Source: Onthophagus taurus (taxonomy: Eukaryota > Arthropoda > Insecta > Coleoptera > Scarabaeidae). Taken from it: 64,000 nucleotides of DNA. Numbering within the stretch: position 1 is the stretch's first letter; each line of letters starts with the position of its first letter. This document shows, in pieces, positions 1-11,707 of this stretch. Location of the stretch: the NCBI RefSeq assembly GCF_036711975.1, contig NC_091966.1:12531501-12595500 (forward strand). Reading direction: 5' to 3'. The notes beneath the pieces were generated by a model. The model was not told the origin of the DNA. It ran no database searches and was given only the letters and a program-made list of their open reading frames with translations. The position numbers and the translations under genes were made by a program.

Positions 1-1031
1 GATCATACACACTGTGTACATAATGTACTTCTAACTTAAAAATTTCAGCTTAGGGGTGGTATCTCAATTTTGGGACTCCTGTACATTTCAATTTCATCTA
101 AAAAGCGCGCGTTAAAAAAGTAACATAAAAGTTCCAGAATTTTTCCTGTATTTTAATCAAATTTATTCCTTACTTTATGTACACAGTGTATACTTAATGC
201 AACTGTTGACCAGTTACTATGAAATAAAATTTTTGATAACATTCTTCAAACTGCTTTGCCTTGTTCAAACTTTCCATGTTTTTTTGTGTACAATTTAACA
301 ACTGGCAAAAGGAATTCTTAATTTTGCTTATCACCCACTATATTTTCTTCTAATCGCGCATCACAAGTGGAAGGCAACAAAATAACAACCTGTCTTGCCT
401 CTTCTTATGGCAATTTCAATGCATATCATTTTTTTCGCATAATTTTAGTTGTATCAACTAATGATCTTTATGATCAGAATCAACAATTTGAATTTATGAT
501 GAAAACTCATAACCAGTGTTGTTTAGGACACATGCGCTCCTCCTGTAGAAGTGAATTGTGTCTTCGTCACACCTAAATGAGTGAGCAGCCATAAGTGCTA
601 CTTATACTAATTACCACCAACTTCTATATGGTATTGCTTGAAGATGCATATTTGGAATCAGTTATGTTTACAAGCCATAGATAACATTTTTCTCATTTGG
701 CAACACTTCATGATTATTTAAATCATTACAACCAGTATCTAATGATAACCTTCGCCACAAAAAATAAGGACCAATCAGCTACATTTGCAAAATATACTAA
801 TATATAATAAATATCATATTGTGAACCAGTGTAATAGTTAACTCGGAGTGTACCCCAAACAACTCGCAAGAAATCATTTATTTTCAGTAAAAGGTTTAGA
901 AAAAAAGACAAATCAAATATCATAACTCAAATAAGACATAAATATGAAACTTTAGTAATGTTTTAAAAATAGATGATTAAATAAAACATTTTTCATCATA
1001 TTTCAATGATTTATAAAATACATAAACTTAC
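1..1031. other. GANAB intron, no gene seen
   Basis: This stretch lies downstream (on the minus strand) of the third GANAB exon, whose donor reads GTAAG at 1031-1027. It is AT-rich. None of its short open frames resembles the GANAB sequence expected next, so it is read as intron that continues past the left edge. Confidence 0.6.
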
Positions 1032-1997
1032 TCTGCTGGTTTTTCACGGAGATGTTCAATTTGAAACAATCCTCTAGAATTAACTATCGCAGCAATTTGG
1101 TCATTTTCATAAAATTCAGCTTTGAAAGGATTTGATTTCAAAATAACTTTATTATTACCAGCTTTAATTGATACCTGTTCATTATTTCTATCTAACAATT
1201 CAATCCTAAAAAAAAAAACATAATTTATTTTTTTAATCATAATCAAATCAACAACAAACATACTTTTTCGGTTCAGGATCTTTTTCTAAAGCTACTTCAA
1301 CCTTATAACGAGGATGTAATGGCTGGATTTCATCAACTTGCATTCTAAAGGTATCCCCGGCAAGTGCTTGCAATGAAAATTTGAAGGTAACATCTGCTTC
1401 GGTATTCTTTAACTGGGCTTCAACAACATTATCATAGACTTTTAAAGCTTCTAGGTCTAATACATATTTAGAATTATCGATGGAGATATTCCTAAGTCTT
1501 CTGCAAAAACTGCTTTGATCGCATGTCTTAAAATTTCCTTTGTCTACAGCTCCAACAAAGAGTACCAATGGTAGAATCCGTGTAATAAATCTAAATAAAT
1601 AAATTGAATACCTGGCATTAGAAATGTTAAATTAAATAATTATGTTAAACATAAATGTATTTTTATGTTTACAACTGGTTTTATACATAATTCATTATCA
1701 CAGTCCGTTGTATCGATTCGATAATAATAAGGTAATGTAAATTTTGCAACAAAACTAGTTTTTTAAAGAGTTAATGTGACAAAGAGTTTAAATCATTAAT
1801 AAATGAAAAAATAATTTGACAAGTTAACCTACAAAATACCGGCTTACTTGATAAAAACCCCTAAAAAAATTAATTTTTTTAAATATTTTAACTACAATAA
1901 GTTAATGTTGCGTTTTCTAATAAATTAAAGACAATATTTGTAAAAAAAATAAATTAAATAAAGTTTTAAATAAAAGTACGTACCTCCACACGGCCAT
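1032..1997 (-). CDS. GANAB: Neutral alpha-glucosidase AB (glucosidase II alpha), 5' part
   Basis: This is the N-terminal part of the catalytic subunit of ER glucosidase II, which trims the inner glucoses from N-glycans in the calnexin cycle. Three exons can be joined: 1984-1997 (ATG plus 14 nt), 1264-1590 and 1032-1205, all with GT/AG borders, giving about 171 residues. The start MAVWRFITRILPLVLFVGAV is a clear signal peptide. It is followed by the family's conserved FKTCDQSSFCRRLR block (family knowledge). A later PLHPRYKVEVALEKDPEPKK stretch also fits the N-terminal domain. The catalytic GH31 barrel must lie left of the window. The start codon is 288 bp from the WDR70 stop, so the two genes are packed head to tail on the same strand. 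An earlier in-frame TTG in exon 2 is not the start. Confidence 0.92.
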
Positions 1998-2074
1998 ATT
2001 GACGATCACTGAAAAAACACTTTTAGGGAAAATTTGTTTTTTATACGTTGGTAATGGATGCGTTGCTTTGTTTT

Positions 2075-2080
2075 GATTGG
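2075..2080 (-). promoter_or_regulatory. Possible CCAAT box of GANAB
   Basis: GATTGG on the plus strand reads CCAATC on the gene strand, about 80 bp upstream of the GANAB start codon, in the short gap before WDR70. This is a motif match only. Confidence 0.25.
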
Positions 2081-2284
2081 ACAATTAAAAACTAAATTTG
2101 GCGGCAATTTTAAATTAATTTTAATGAGACTAAGTAAAACTCATTATATTAAATTACTTGCAACTAAGTCGCATTCTTTGTAATTTAAATAAAAGTCCGA
2201 TTCATTAAGTATTTTTTACTTTCCTAAACATTCAAATATTAGTTTTAAAATTTAAACATCACAACTATGCTATATTTTAATTAA

Positions 2285-4301
2285 TTATTCAACTTTAGGT
2301 TTTTTAATGCTAGGTTCATCCTCTTGCGCATTCGAACTTAAAATAGCAACAGGTTGTGTCTTTTTATAAGCAGGTGTAATCCAATAAGGATTTTCTTCAG
2401 CTTCTTTAGCATACTTTAAAATAGCTTCTCTTGGATCTTGATCATCATCAACTCGTTTACTTAATCCTAGATTTCTTATAACATAACTACTAAGAGTACC
2501 ACCACTGGAAGCAACACGCCCACCTTGACCTGACGTAATAGGTAAATCTGGTCTTTTTGATTTAACAGGGTCCAACCGATCCTTTTCCATTTGTTTACGA
2601 CTCGTTTTTCGCCTTTCTTGCCTAAATAATGGTAAAGCATGAGGCGTTATAACTTGTTGAGAACTAACAATTTCCGCTTGTTGTACTTTTCTTTGTCGTT
2701 TACTCGCGCAGAGTGTAGCACCTCGAAGACTACGTTTATCATCATAATAACATTTAATGATTCCTGTTCCGTTTCCAGCAAACACTTGATTTAATTTTGG
2801 ATGCCATAAAACTTTAACAACGTGTGATTCGATTTTTGCATCTTCTAATAAAGTTAAACCATCGCTTTTATAAAATAAAACGTGCCCAAAAGGTTCACCT
2901 TTCTTCGCAGATGTTGCTGTAACCACAACTTTATCATTAGGCCCAAAAATAGCATCAGTAGTATCATATCTTGTGTATAAATCCCCAACTTCGTGAATTG
3001 ATTTTTTAAAATTTCTTAAATCCCATAATTTCATTGTGTCATCACAACTTCTTGTTACTAATTGACTTCCAATATGTGAGTAACCAACGCTGGTTATTTC
3101 AACTGGTTGGTGAGCTTTTCTCAATTGTAAAGCTGGAGCAACAGTACTTTTTCTTAAATCCCAAAGTTGTAGTGATCCATCTGCACAACCTAGCGCAAAA
3201 GATCTTCCATCATGATGATAAGAACAAGCTGTGGGAGATACTTTTAATCCATTTTGAGCGCGGCATTTAACAATTGATTTATGTTCTTTTCCACCTTTCA
3301 TAATGTCCCATAAACGAGCTGTACCATCACTGGATGTAGTTAAAAATTCATCTCTATTAGTAGGGTTCCATCCCCCAGCTAATAAACCTGCGGTGTGTCC
3401 TTTAGTTCTTGCTTGATCTGTAATGTACATGTCGCCTTTAACAGTTTCAATTTGTTCAAAACCATCTCGGTCTAAGACTTTGGCTTGTCCCGCTCCGGAA
3501 ATTACTAGGAGTAAATCACCAGTTCCAGAATAATGTAACCCTCTAATTGGGTGGTTATCACAGGGTTGAAGCGTTCGGAAACTTCGCATCGACGAATCCA
3601 TTCCAGCAAAATCCCAAAAACATACGTCATAATCAACTGATCCTGATGCTAATCGAGCTCCACTTGGATCAACACACATTGCTGTTATTGCTTTGGTACC
3701 ATGTTTCATTGATGCTTCATGTGTTAATGGCATAAATAAATCATCTTTTTGATCTTCTTCATCATCACTACTTAAATTATCTTGTAGATCATTTGATTTT
3801 GTTTGTTTATCAGGTGGAGGGGGTAAAAAATCTATAAATTAAATATTATTATTTATTTATCAAATTAATTTAATAAAAACCTTTAGGTATAGGGGGTCCA
3901 ATTATATCATCATCATCTTCTTCATCTTCATCATCATCATCATCTTCATTATTAGATAAACTGTTTAATAATGTTTCTGTAGAAAGTTTAGTCATTTCTC
4001 TAGCAGTCTTTGTAACTTCATGAACCATTTCCTGTTTGAATAAAAATCAAATTTAAATTGCTAAAATATAAACTGAGGAAAATATTACTTGGACATCAAA
4101 AGTTTTTGCTTTTCTTCCAAATGTGGTGATCCCCATAACGTCTTTCATCTTCTTTAATTCGGTGTCATCTTCGAGGGACTCGTTTTGTATTGAATTGACC
4201 GCCGGGGGCCCAAATGTTCCAAAAGATCCCGTCGCTTCGACGTTTGAAGAGTTTTGCGCAAAGTTCGCGCTGATTTTTCCGAAGACGATTTTCTTACTCA
4301 T
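2285..4301 (-). CDS. WDR70: WD repeat-containing protein 70
   Basis: This is a WD40-repeat nuclear protein whose relatives act in DNA-damage-linked chromatin ubiquitination (family knowledge). The exons are 4089-4301, 3881-4031 and 2285-3831, with introns of about 50 bp and consistent frames, giving about 636 residues, close to vertebrate WDR70. The N-terminus MSKKIVFGKISANFAQ leads to a GITTFGRKAKTFD motif. An acidic Asp/Glu run and a Pro-rich link follow, then WD repeats from about residue 155, for example ASGSVDYDVCFWDF and TTSSDGTARLWD. The tail is basic and polar with SKRPDLPITSGQGGR. The first exon and its upstream region are present three times in tandem; only the copy nearest the gene body has the splice donor and an open frame. 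Confidence 0.95.
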
Positions 4302-4463
4302 TTTAAAATTAATTAAACAAAGTAAATTAATATAAGCTTTATTTAAAATACGGATTTGAGTATTGATAAATTAATTTTATTTGAGGTTAGAACTTTATAC
4401 GTCAAAGTTGTCAAAACAAACTGATTCTAGTGACCTCTGTTGTTGATTTAAATAATTATAATT

Positions 4464-4667
4464 AAAAGTTTTTGCTTTTCTTCAAAATGTGGTGATCCTC
4501 ATAACGTCTTTCATGGACTTTAATACGGTGTCATCTTCGAGGGACTCGTTTTGTATTGAATTGACCGCCGGGGGCCCAAATGTTCCAAAAGATCCCGTCG
4601 CATCAATGTTTGAAGAGTTTTACGCAAGGTTTGCGCTAATTTTTCTGAATACGATTTTCTTACTCAT
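4464..4667 (-). pseudogene. Broken copy 2 of WDR70 exon 1
   Basis: This is a tandem copy of the first WDR70 exon. It starts MSKKIVFRKISANLA and then meets TAA, where the functional copy has CAA (Gln). It also has substitutions farther on and no splice donor, so it cannot encode WDR70. Its upstream flank is a near copy of the WDR70 promoter region and could still start transcription. Confidence 0.85.
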
Positions 4668-4829
4668 TTTAAAATTAATTAAAGAAAGTAAATTAATATA
4701 AGCTTTATTTAAAATACGGATTTGAGTATTGATAAATTAATTTTATTTGAGGTTAGAACTTTATACGTCAAAGTTGTCAAAACAAACTGATTGTAGTGAC
4801 CTCTGTTATTGATTTAAGTAATTATAATT

Positions 4830-5033
4830 AAAAGTTTTTGCTTTTCTTCTAAATGTGGTGATCCTCATAATGACTTTCATCTTCTTTAATTCGGTGTCAT
4901 CTTCGAAGGACTCGCTTTGTATTGAATTGACCGCCGGGGGACCAAATGTTCCAAAAAATTCCGTGGCTTTAACGTTTGAAGAGTTTTACGCAAGGTTTGC
5001 GCAAATTTTTCTGAATACGATTTTCTTACTCAT
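4830..5033 (-). pseudogene. Broken copy 3 of WDR70 exon 1
   Basis: This is the third and outermost copy. It has the same TAA stop at codon 16 as copy 2, plus its own changes (CGC to TGC three codons earlier in the Ile-Cys-Ala-Asn stretch). The shared stop shows that copies 2 and 3 descend from one mutated unit. Confidence 0.85.
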
Positions 5034-5388
5034 TTTAAAATTAATTAAACAAAGTAAATTAATATAAGCTTTATTTAAAATACAGATTTGAGTATTGATA
5101 AATTAATTTTATTTGAGGTTAGAATCTTATACGTCAAAATTGTCAAAACAAACTGATTGTAGTGACCTCTGTTGTTGGTTTAAATAGTTATTTAAATTTT
5201 ATAAATAAAGGAAAATATAAACTTTATGGATAAGTAGACGATTTTAATTAACTTCTTTATTATAGAGTAAATAGTAAAATAGTGAGGAATACATAATATT
5301 ACTTATGAATTAATATAAATATATGTAAATCAGGTTAATAACTCATTAATATTAAATTTAAATTAAAGTAAGCATCCTAGCATAGATA

Positions 5389-6468
5389 TTAACTTAAAGA
5401 ATCAGTAGATGAGGTTGAAGGGCTGGATTTTAGGGATAAAAAATTCGTTTTCCAAACCTAAAAAAAGGAATTTAATTAATTTCATTAAAACTTCCAACTT
5501 CCAATCATATAATTTACCATCACATGTTTATCAAATCCTCCTGAAGCAAACATATCTCCACTTTTTGAAAAAACCGCTGTTTTAACACCCATATTATGTC
5601 CTTCTAAAGTATATAAAGGTTTTCCTTCCATAATATCAACAATTTTCATTGTTCCATCTCCTCCACTTGTTAATAAATAATTAGCAAAAGGATGCCAATC
5701 AACACACATTACATTATCATGTAACATATAATGTTGCTGTAACTTTTTTGCTCTGAGATCGTATATACGAACAGAACCTCTACTTGAACCAATTGCTACT
5801 GCGGTGCAATTTGAGTGAATTGCTAAATGATTAACATTTCCGTTTGGAGTGAATGTAGAAACACATTGTCCACTGTTAATATCCCATATTCTTAATGTTT
5901 TGTCATCACCACATGAGGCAATAAATGTTTCATCCCTTGCAAATTTTGCGCATTTCACCCAATTCGTATGGCCGATGAACGATGATGTAAAAATCCTTGT
6001 TTTTGTGTCCCATAACTTTATTGACTTATCGTTTGATCCTGTTAAAATCTTAAAAACAACAACACATGATTCATACACCAGTTTTATTTAAATTTGTTTA
6101 ATACTTACTTTATCATCACTTGGTGAAAACATAACTGAATTTACAGCTGAGCTATGAGCTCTAAATTCATTACTAGACCCTCTTAATTTGGCAACCCATA
6201 TTCTTACAGTTTGATCACTTGATCCAGAAGCAATAAGTTTTCCGCTGTTCGAGAATTGTACACAGTTTACATTTCCTGTGTGACCAGCAAATTTATAACA
6301 TCTTTGTGAAGGTGATGATAAATTCCATAACATTAAACTGTGATCAAAACTACTGCTCACTAATTGTTGTTCATTGGGATTAAAACATAATTGAGTTATA
6401 TCTTTCTTATGACCTTTTAAATTGTGACTTAATGCGGGTGATATATCAGTGAATTCAACTTCAGACAT
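5389..6468 (-). CDS. POC1: POC1 centriolar WD40 protein, short form
   Basis: This is a proteome-of-centriole protein 1 homolog, a seven-bladed WD40 protein needed for centriole stability. Its exons are 6109-6468, 5518-6048 and 5389-5457, joined at GT/AG sites with intact frame (120 + 177 + 22 codons, 319 residues). WD repeats fill the protein, with SFDHSLMLWNL, GSSDQTVRIW, GSNDKSIKLWDT, GDDKTLRIWD and GGDGTMKIVD. The last exon completes the usual VMVWKTNF ending of the propeller, then adds a short Ser-rich tail and stops. Family members normally go on for some 80 residues to a C-terminal coiled coil, which is not found here. The WDR70 repeat array ends about 200 bp downstream. Confidence 0.93.
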
Positions 6469-6469
6469 T

Positions 6470-7430
6470 ATTGTAGGTACTTTAAATATTGAAGTTTTCG
6501 ATCTCGAGGAAGTTTATTTAATCCCAAATAAAATTTTTCTCTAAAACAGATAATGAGAGTTTTCGAAATTTAAAGTATGACACAAGAAATATCTTAAAAA
6601 TTATTTATACACTAGTATCTACTGCTTCTTTAGTAAAAAGTTAGTAAAGAAAACTTACTAGAATTGTATGATAATTTTGTAAAGGTGAATTACATGCAAA
6701 TAAACGAGTTTGAAGTGCACTTGTCAAAAATGACCGTTGACAAATTCAAATAAAGCGCATGCGTGGTTGTATGTGTTCAATTTACCTAATAGTTATTATA
6801 TCAAAACCATCCAAACGATGTCTGCACAGAGTGTAAAAGAAAAATTATTAAAATAAAACAACATTACAGAGAGATATGTTAAACAAACCAGAATCTTTTA
6901 CTCAGGTTTTTAAAGGTAATAGTGTTTACTTTCCAATTATCTAATCACGAATTGAGGCAACATGTGTTGCCAAATTTTAAACACAACATATTCAAACAAA
7001 ATGCAAGCAACTTTTCCTCTGTAATTGTTTATACAGATAAGAAAATTTCCTTCAGAATGCAGGTCAGGACGCTTCAGCTTTCAAACATTGCTGCTTATTT
7101 AAATAAATAGTTTGTTATTTAATTGTTATTTTTTATCAGTTGCTTTTATAACTTATACACTACCAACATTTAGGTTTTAATTTTGTAGTCCTCAAACTTT
7201 AGTAGCTCTCTCTTTGGTTTTTATTTAGACAACCTTTTAGTTCAAAATGTTTTGCAGCTATTTTATTCAATATTTGTCTGTATTTTTTCAATTAGAATAT
7301 GTTTACATAATCATTAAATTTTTGATACAGGTATGTCTAATACTAAAACCACATACATAAATATCTAAAATACAACACCCAATAGTGTTAATAAAATTGT
7401 ATTGTATGAGAACAGTACAAGATATTAAAA
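6470..7430. other. POC1 upstream region, no gene seen
   Basis: AT-rich DNA with only short chance reading frames. It should hold the POC1 promoter. I see no recognisable element. Confidence 0.5.
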
Positions 7431-7899
7431 GTGCTAGGAGGCAGGACACAAAGTGACAGAGATCGAACTTTCTACATACATAAATTTAATTTTATTAGTA
7501 TTATTAGTTTATTAGTAATATAATCCACTTGTATGAAGTCAGGTTAATAAGAATACTCAAAGTATTTTATAGATGATTTTATTGCAATAGTAGTAATTAG
7601 ATTTGCTGTAATACCAATGAGCTAGAAGCTCATAATTTTAGAATAACAACTGTAATAACTGCAATGAGAAAATGTAATAGTTCTAGGAATATATCAGTTA
7701 ACAGCACAAGTTATCTTAATTCATAAGGAATACTTCTATGAAGAAGTGTTATATTATTATAAGTGTTAACAATGGTCTACTCCCAAGGAGTAAAGGAAGA
7801 AATTAATAATAGGGGAGACTGAGCAACACTCTTAAAGAAAGAAGTATAGAACAAAAGAAGTAAGCGAGAAACAAGCTAAAGAATTGAATATATTGAAAG

Positions 7900-8520
7900 C
7901 ACTAACAAGTGAAAGAGAAAATTAAGTAGAGAGAAGGTGCCAAAAGGGGGAATACTACGGTAGATAAACTGACACAGAATAAGAGAATGGAATTAATGAT
8001 ATTATTGAAGAACACATAAAACAAGTTCTACATCTATACGAAATAGAAAAGCTGCTGGAGATGATAACATTACACCAGAAAAATGGATGAAAACCAATCC
8101 TAAATAGCTCAAGACAATATTCTAATAGTTATTGAGATACCTAAACATTATTATGCCTACATAAAGAAAGGAGAGATTCTGTGATAATTATAGAGCAGTA
8201 TGCATATATAGAGCATATGAAAACATTAGGAAATGAAATCCAAAACAAATTAGTGGCTGAATAAGCGTCTTCCTGTCTTGGCAACTAAATACAGATTCAC
8301 ATTTTTATAATCATAAACATAATATAAAAGAGAATTGATAAAGAAGGGAAAATATTTGTGGTTCTCTTAGATCTTAAAGCTGCAAGACCAAATACAATAT
8401 ATGGGAAACACTTGAAGAATTACAAACCAATCACAAGCTGATATGGATAAATGAGAGAGACAACAAAAAGGTAGTTAGAGTAAATGGTCAAAAAACCCAA
8501 TTGGTTGAATTCTATATAGA
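7900..8520 (+). pseudogene. Decayed LINE reverse transcriptase
   Basis: Pieces of a non-LTR reverse transcriptase can be read on the plus strand across stops and frame changes. They include RNRKAAGDDNITPE, DNYRAVCIY and KIFVVLLDLKAA, which match the order of conserved RT blocks (the KAAG.D, NYR and LDLKAAF motifs). The copy is old and non-functional. A mariner-like fragment follows it directly. Confidence 0.65.
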
Positions 8521-8524
8521 TAAC

Positions 8525-9100
8525 ATATATTTTTTTATTGGTAAGGCCAGATTCATACGGAATGGAGTTGTTAATTTTCACAATATGCATGTTTGGGCCG
8601 ACGAAAATCCCCATGGAATAATGGAATCTGGACATTAGACACGTTTTTCATTAAACATTTGGATGGGCATTGTAGGCGACTGGTTTTTAGGTCCTGTTTT
8701 TTTACCAAACCGATTAACACTGCTTATCTAAACGTTCTGCAGAACACAATGATTAATGTTTTTGACGACATTCAAATAAAAAATTAAATTCACATTTAAA
8801 TCAAACTTGCTCACATAGATGGATAGGATGCGCGAACCTGTACTATGACCTGCAAGATTGCCTGACTTAAACCCTCTAGGCTTCTTTTTCTTTGGGAATA
8901 TTTGAAAACATTAGTCTATGGTACTACAGTGAATACTTTCGAGGAGCTGTAGCTACGAATTAACAAACAATGCCAACAAATTGGAACCAATGAGGAGATT
9001 TTAGAAAGAGTTCGATTATCCTTCAGAGGAAGATGTGGTGTTTGGATAAGGAAGGATAACATTTTGAACATCTTATTTAACTTTATTTTTTATTTTTGTT
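8525..9100 (+). pseudogene. Mariner-like (DUF4817 type) transposase fragment
   Basis: Broken frames on the plus strand read RFIRNGVVNFHNMHVWADEN, then VGDWFLGPVFLPNRLT, then RLPDLNPLGFFFFGN, then ILERVRLSFRGRC. This is the C-terminal half of an insect Tc1/mariner-superfamily transposase, the same family as the copies at 24.5 kb and 31.8 kb. It has several stops and no terminal repeats that I could pair. Confidence 0.75.
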
Positions 9101-9292
9101 AGAAACTTCTTTTGTTTGTTTGTACATTATAATTTTTTTCAAAAAAGTTATTATTTTTCATACCTTCCACAATTCCAAAACCGTTTATTTGCGGACCCAT
9201 ATTTATTAAGACTTTTTTGTTTATTTTCGTCCTTACTATTACTTTTTTAAATATTTTACATTCTTTTTTAACACCCTGTTTTAACAGTATAA

Positions 9293-10296
9293 TTAACACT
9301 ATGCCGTCCGGCGACACCACAGTGGTGTCGCGCGAAAAATATCACTCAACGGCCGGCGTCACCACATTGGTGTCGCCCGCTTACGTATGGATCTACTATC
9401 CGTGCAAAAAGTCAAGGCCCCTCACTTTAGAGATCGATATCTTCGCAACCGATCGATGAAAAAAATTGCGACAAAGTTTGTTGTAATCACTGAACATTCC
9501 TACGTAACCTATATTAATTTGAAAATTTTCGGATCCGCGGTTTTCTTTTTATCGCGAGTTAAATGAAAAAAGTACCCGATTTTTGAGTGTGCCGGCAACT
9601 TTGTCAACTTTGCGATTTTTTTTCTCGAAAACTATTTGACGAAAAAATTTGAAATTTGAACTGGTGGTAAACCGATGTGTTCTTAATGTGGGGCATATTT
9701 TATTTTTTCAATATTCCATATAGTTTCGCGGAAAATCGCGGTTTAGTAGGATGCGGTTATTTCGGAAACGACCTGGCGGATTTCAACGCGGTTTTTACCA
9801 AAATATGTCAAATCATGTCGGTTGTCGAATTCCGTTATCAGTTTTTCAAAATCAGGGCCCCCTATTTTGTTAAGGATGATTTAATGGAATTACAAATTAA
9901 AGAGAAACAGAAGTAAGCCATGCGGGGAGGGGTGGGGTTCCGGCCAATCGGAACAGAGTTGAAGAGATGTTGCTGGCGTGCGCTTCGGACGGGCCGTGGC
10001 GAATAATATTTAAAATTTTAGATAAAATTATTTTATTTCAAATTCAATAAGTATGTTTCATTTTTGTATACAAGACATGAATAATGCATATAAATTTAAA
10101 CAAAATAGCTTGGCACTATTTTCTTCAAAATTTTTTATTTTGTTTTTACATAATATGTATATTTCATCGATCGGTTGCGAAGATATCGATCTCTAAAGTG
10201 AGGGGACTTGACTTTTTGCACGGATAAGTAATCTGAATATTCTGCCGGCGCCGAGCGAATAAATTTTTGCGAAACGTGCGGACGGCAAAGTGTTAA
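9293..10296. mobile_element. Non-autonomous piggyBac-type element (MITE)
   Basis: TTAA lies at both ends (9293-9296 and 10293-10296), followed inward by CACTATGCCGTCCG on the left and CACTTTGCCGTCCG on the right (reverse strand). About 160 bp inside each end is a second inverted block of about 60 bp beginning TCCGTGCAAAAAGTCAAG. The TTAA target and this terminal style are typical of piggyBac transposons. The interior is GC-rich with repeated CG-containing words and has no transposase frame. Confidence 0.8.
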
Positions 10297-11209
10297 AAAA
10301 AGGTACACTAGAAAAACATGACTCAATAACTGTTCATAATGGAAATTAGAGACCATGAAATATATTGGGCGGTTAACATCAATCAAGGTATTAGCAACCC
10401 AACATAACGCCAAAAGGCATAAATGGGATATGAAGAAGAAACAAAATAAATAAATCGATTTAATAATGAAAGTCAAGTCAAGTTCCGATAGTGCATTGAA
10501 TATGCTTTCTACAGAAGCATATTCAAAAGTTTGATAGTGAACTTGTTTTTAAGGCTTTACATTTCTATAACCTATCTGGTCATACTCAGGCAATACTGGC
10601 AAATATTGTTGACTGCAGGGTTCTGGCCATTTATCAGACATCTGACCTAGGTAATTCCTTTGGGTTCGGTAATGCGTTCTGTAGTTGGGTGCGTACCTGA
10701 CTGGCTAACAGGTTGACTACTTACTGTATCTGTTGTTGCTTCTGTTTTGTGACTCTCGACAATTTTTTTCCAAAGTATGTCCTTCAGTAGTCGTTCTTCA
10801 TTCTGTAAGCTTTCTCCGTAATATAGTCACTTGCAAAATTCCTTTGGTTATATTTCCTATTTATTTGCCACCCGCAAATTTTCTCTCTTGAATATTTTAC
10901 ATTCTGATCCTCTACTCTTTAGCGGACTCTGCATTTTCCCCTGCATTTCTTTAGTGCAGAATTTGCATTTTGTGTCTGTTGTCGCTTATTAAATGTTACT
11001 TTCTACATCTGCTCCTCTTTAATAAACTTATCACTCTGCGTTACGAATGTCTCTAGAAGAATGCCTCTATTTGTCAGAACCTGTTGTTACCTATCATATT
11101 ACTTATTAATTAAATCAATGTTTTCACTTATTCACCGTGGATTTTTTGCTCATTCAAGTTTGTAACTTTCTGAAACTGTAGTTACTTCTTCTTATTTTTG
11201 TCTGGCATG

Positions 11210-11600
11210 GTTCCCCTCTTTCTGTGCGTTACTTTAAGAGCACTAATGTTATAAGCGGCGGCACACACAAATTGAAAGCGTTCCTTTTCAAATATATGGA
11301 AATATCGCTCTTGAAAATGTTTCTAAGTTTCCCGTAGGCTGCCCACGCGAGAGTGAGCCATCTGTTCGTTTCTTTGATTATCTCTCAATAAACAAACTTT
11401 ATGACCATGATATACATAGCTGTCAATCCGCTCAACCTCATTATCACCAATGTTGTTGTTAGAACTGGAAACAAGATTTATCATAAATTTTAATTTCCCC
11501 ATGTTGATATCTAGCCCAACTATTCCACACAACTCCTTTAATTCGTACAGCATCAGTTTCATCTCTCCCAGGTTAACCGAAATAAGGCAATGTTTGTTAA
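11210..11600 (-). pseudogene. Decayed LINE reverse transcriptase, C-terminal part
   Basis: The minus strand reads ELKELCGIVGLDINMGKLKF, then NNNIGDNEVERIDSYVYHGH, then after a frameshift near 11335 AYGKLRNIFKSDISIYLKRN. This is the thumb/post-RT part of a RTE/jockey-like LINE. The plus-strand side of 10.5-11.2 kb shows no readable protein. Confidence 0.7.
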
Positions 11601-11707
11601 ATGAATTATAAATATTGTAGTTTTATTAAATAAAAAAAATGTTTATAATATTCATATATTTTATTAATGTGAATCCAATAAACTAATAATTTATTATCCT
11701 TAATATA

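Larger units (their letters stand above)
4098..5190 (-). repeat. Threefold tandem repeat of WDR70 promoter and first exon
   Basis: Three units of 366 bp begin at about 4098, 4464 and 4830; each start codon (4301, 4667, 5033) is 366 bp from the next. Each unit holds most of exon 1, the start codon and about 160 bp of upstream DNA. The repeat border lies inside exon 1, so the outer copies lack the exon end and donor site. The outer two share changes absent from the inner copy, which suggests a second duplication from an already mutated copy. Confidence 0.93.

Noticed and set aside
367..923. Short open frames at 367-576 (plus) and 726-923 (minus)
   Set aside because: No family match, and they do not fit the next GANAB exon.
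3904..3955. ATC/TTC-rich simple repeat
   Set aside because: It encodes the acidic Asp/Glu tract of WDR70 exon 2, so it is coding and not a microsatellite locus of its own.
4123..5067. Three similar 70-codon plus-strand open frames at 4123, 4489 and 4855
   Set aside because: They are the antisense shadows of the repeated WDR70 first exon, not genes.
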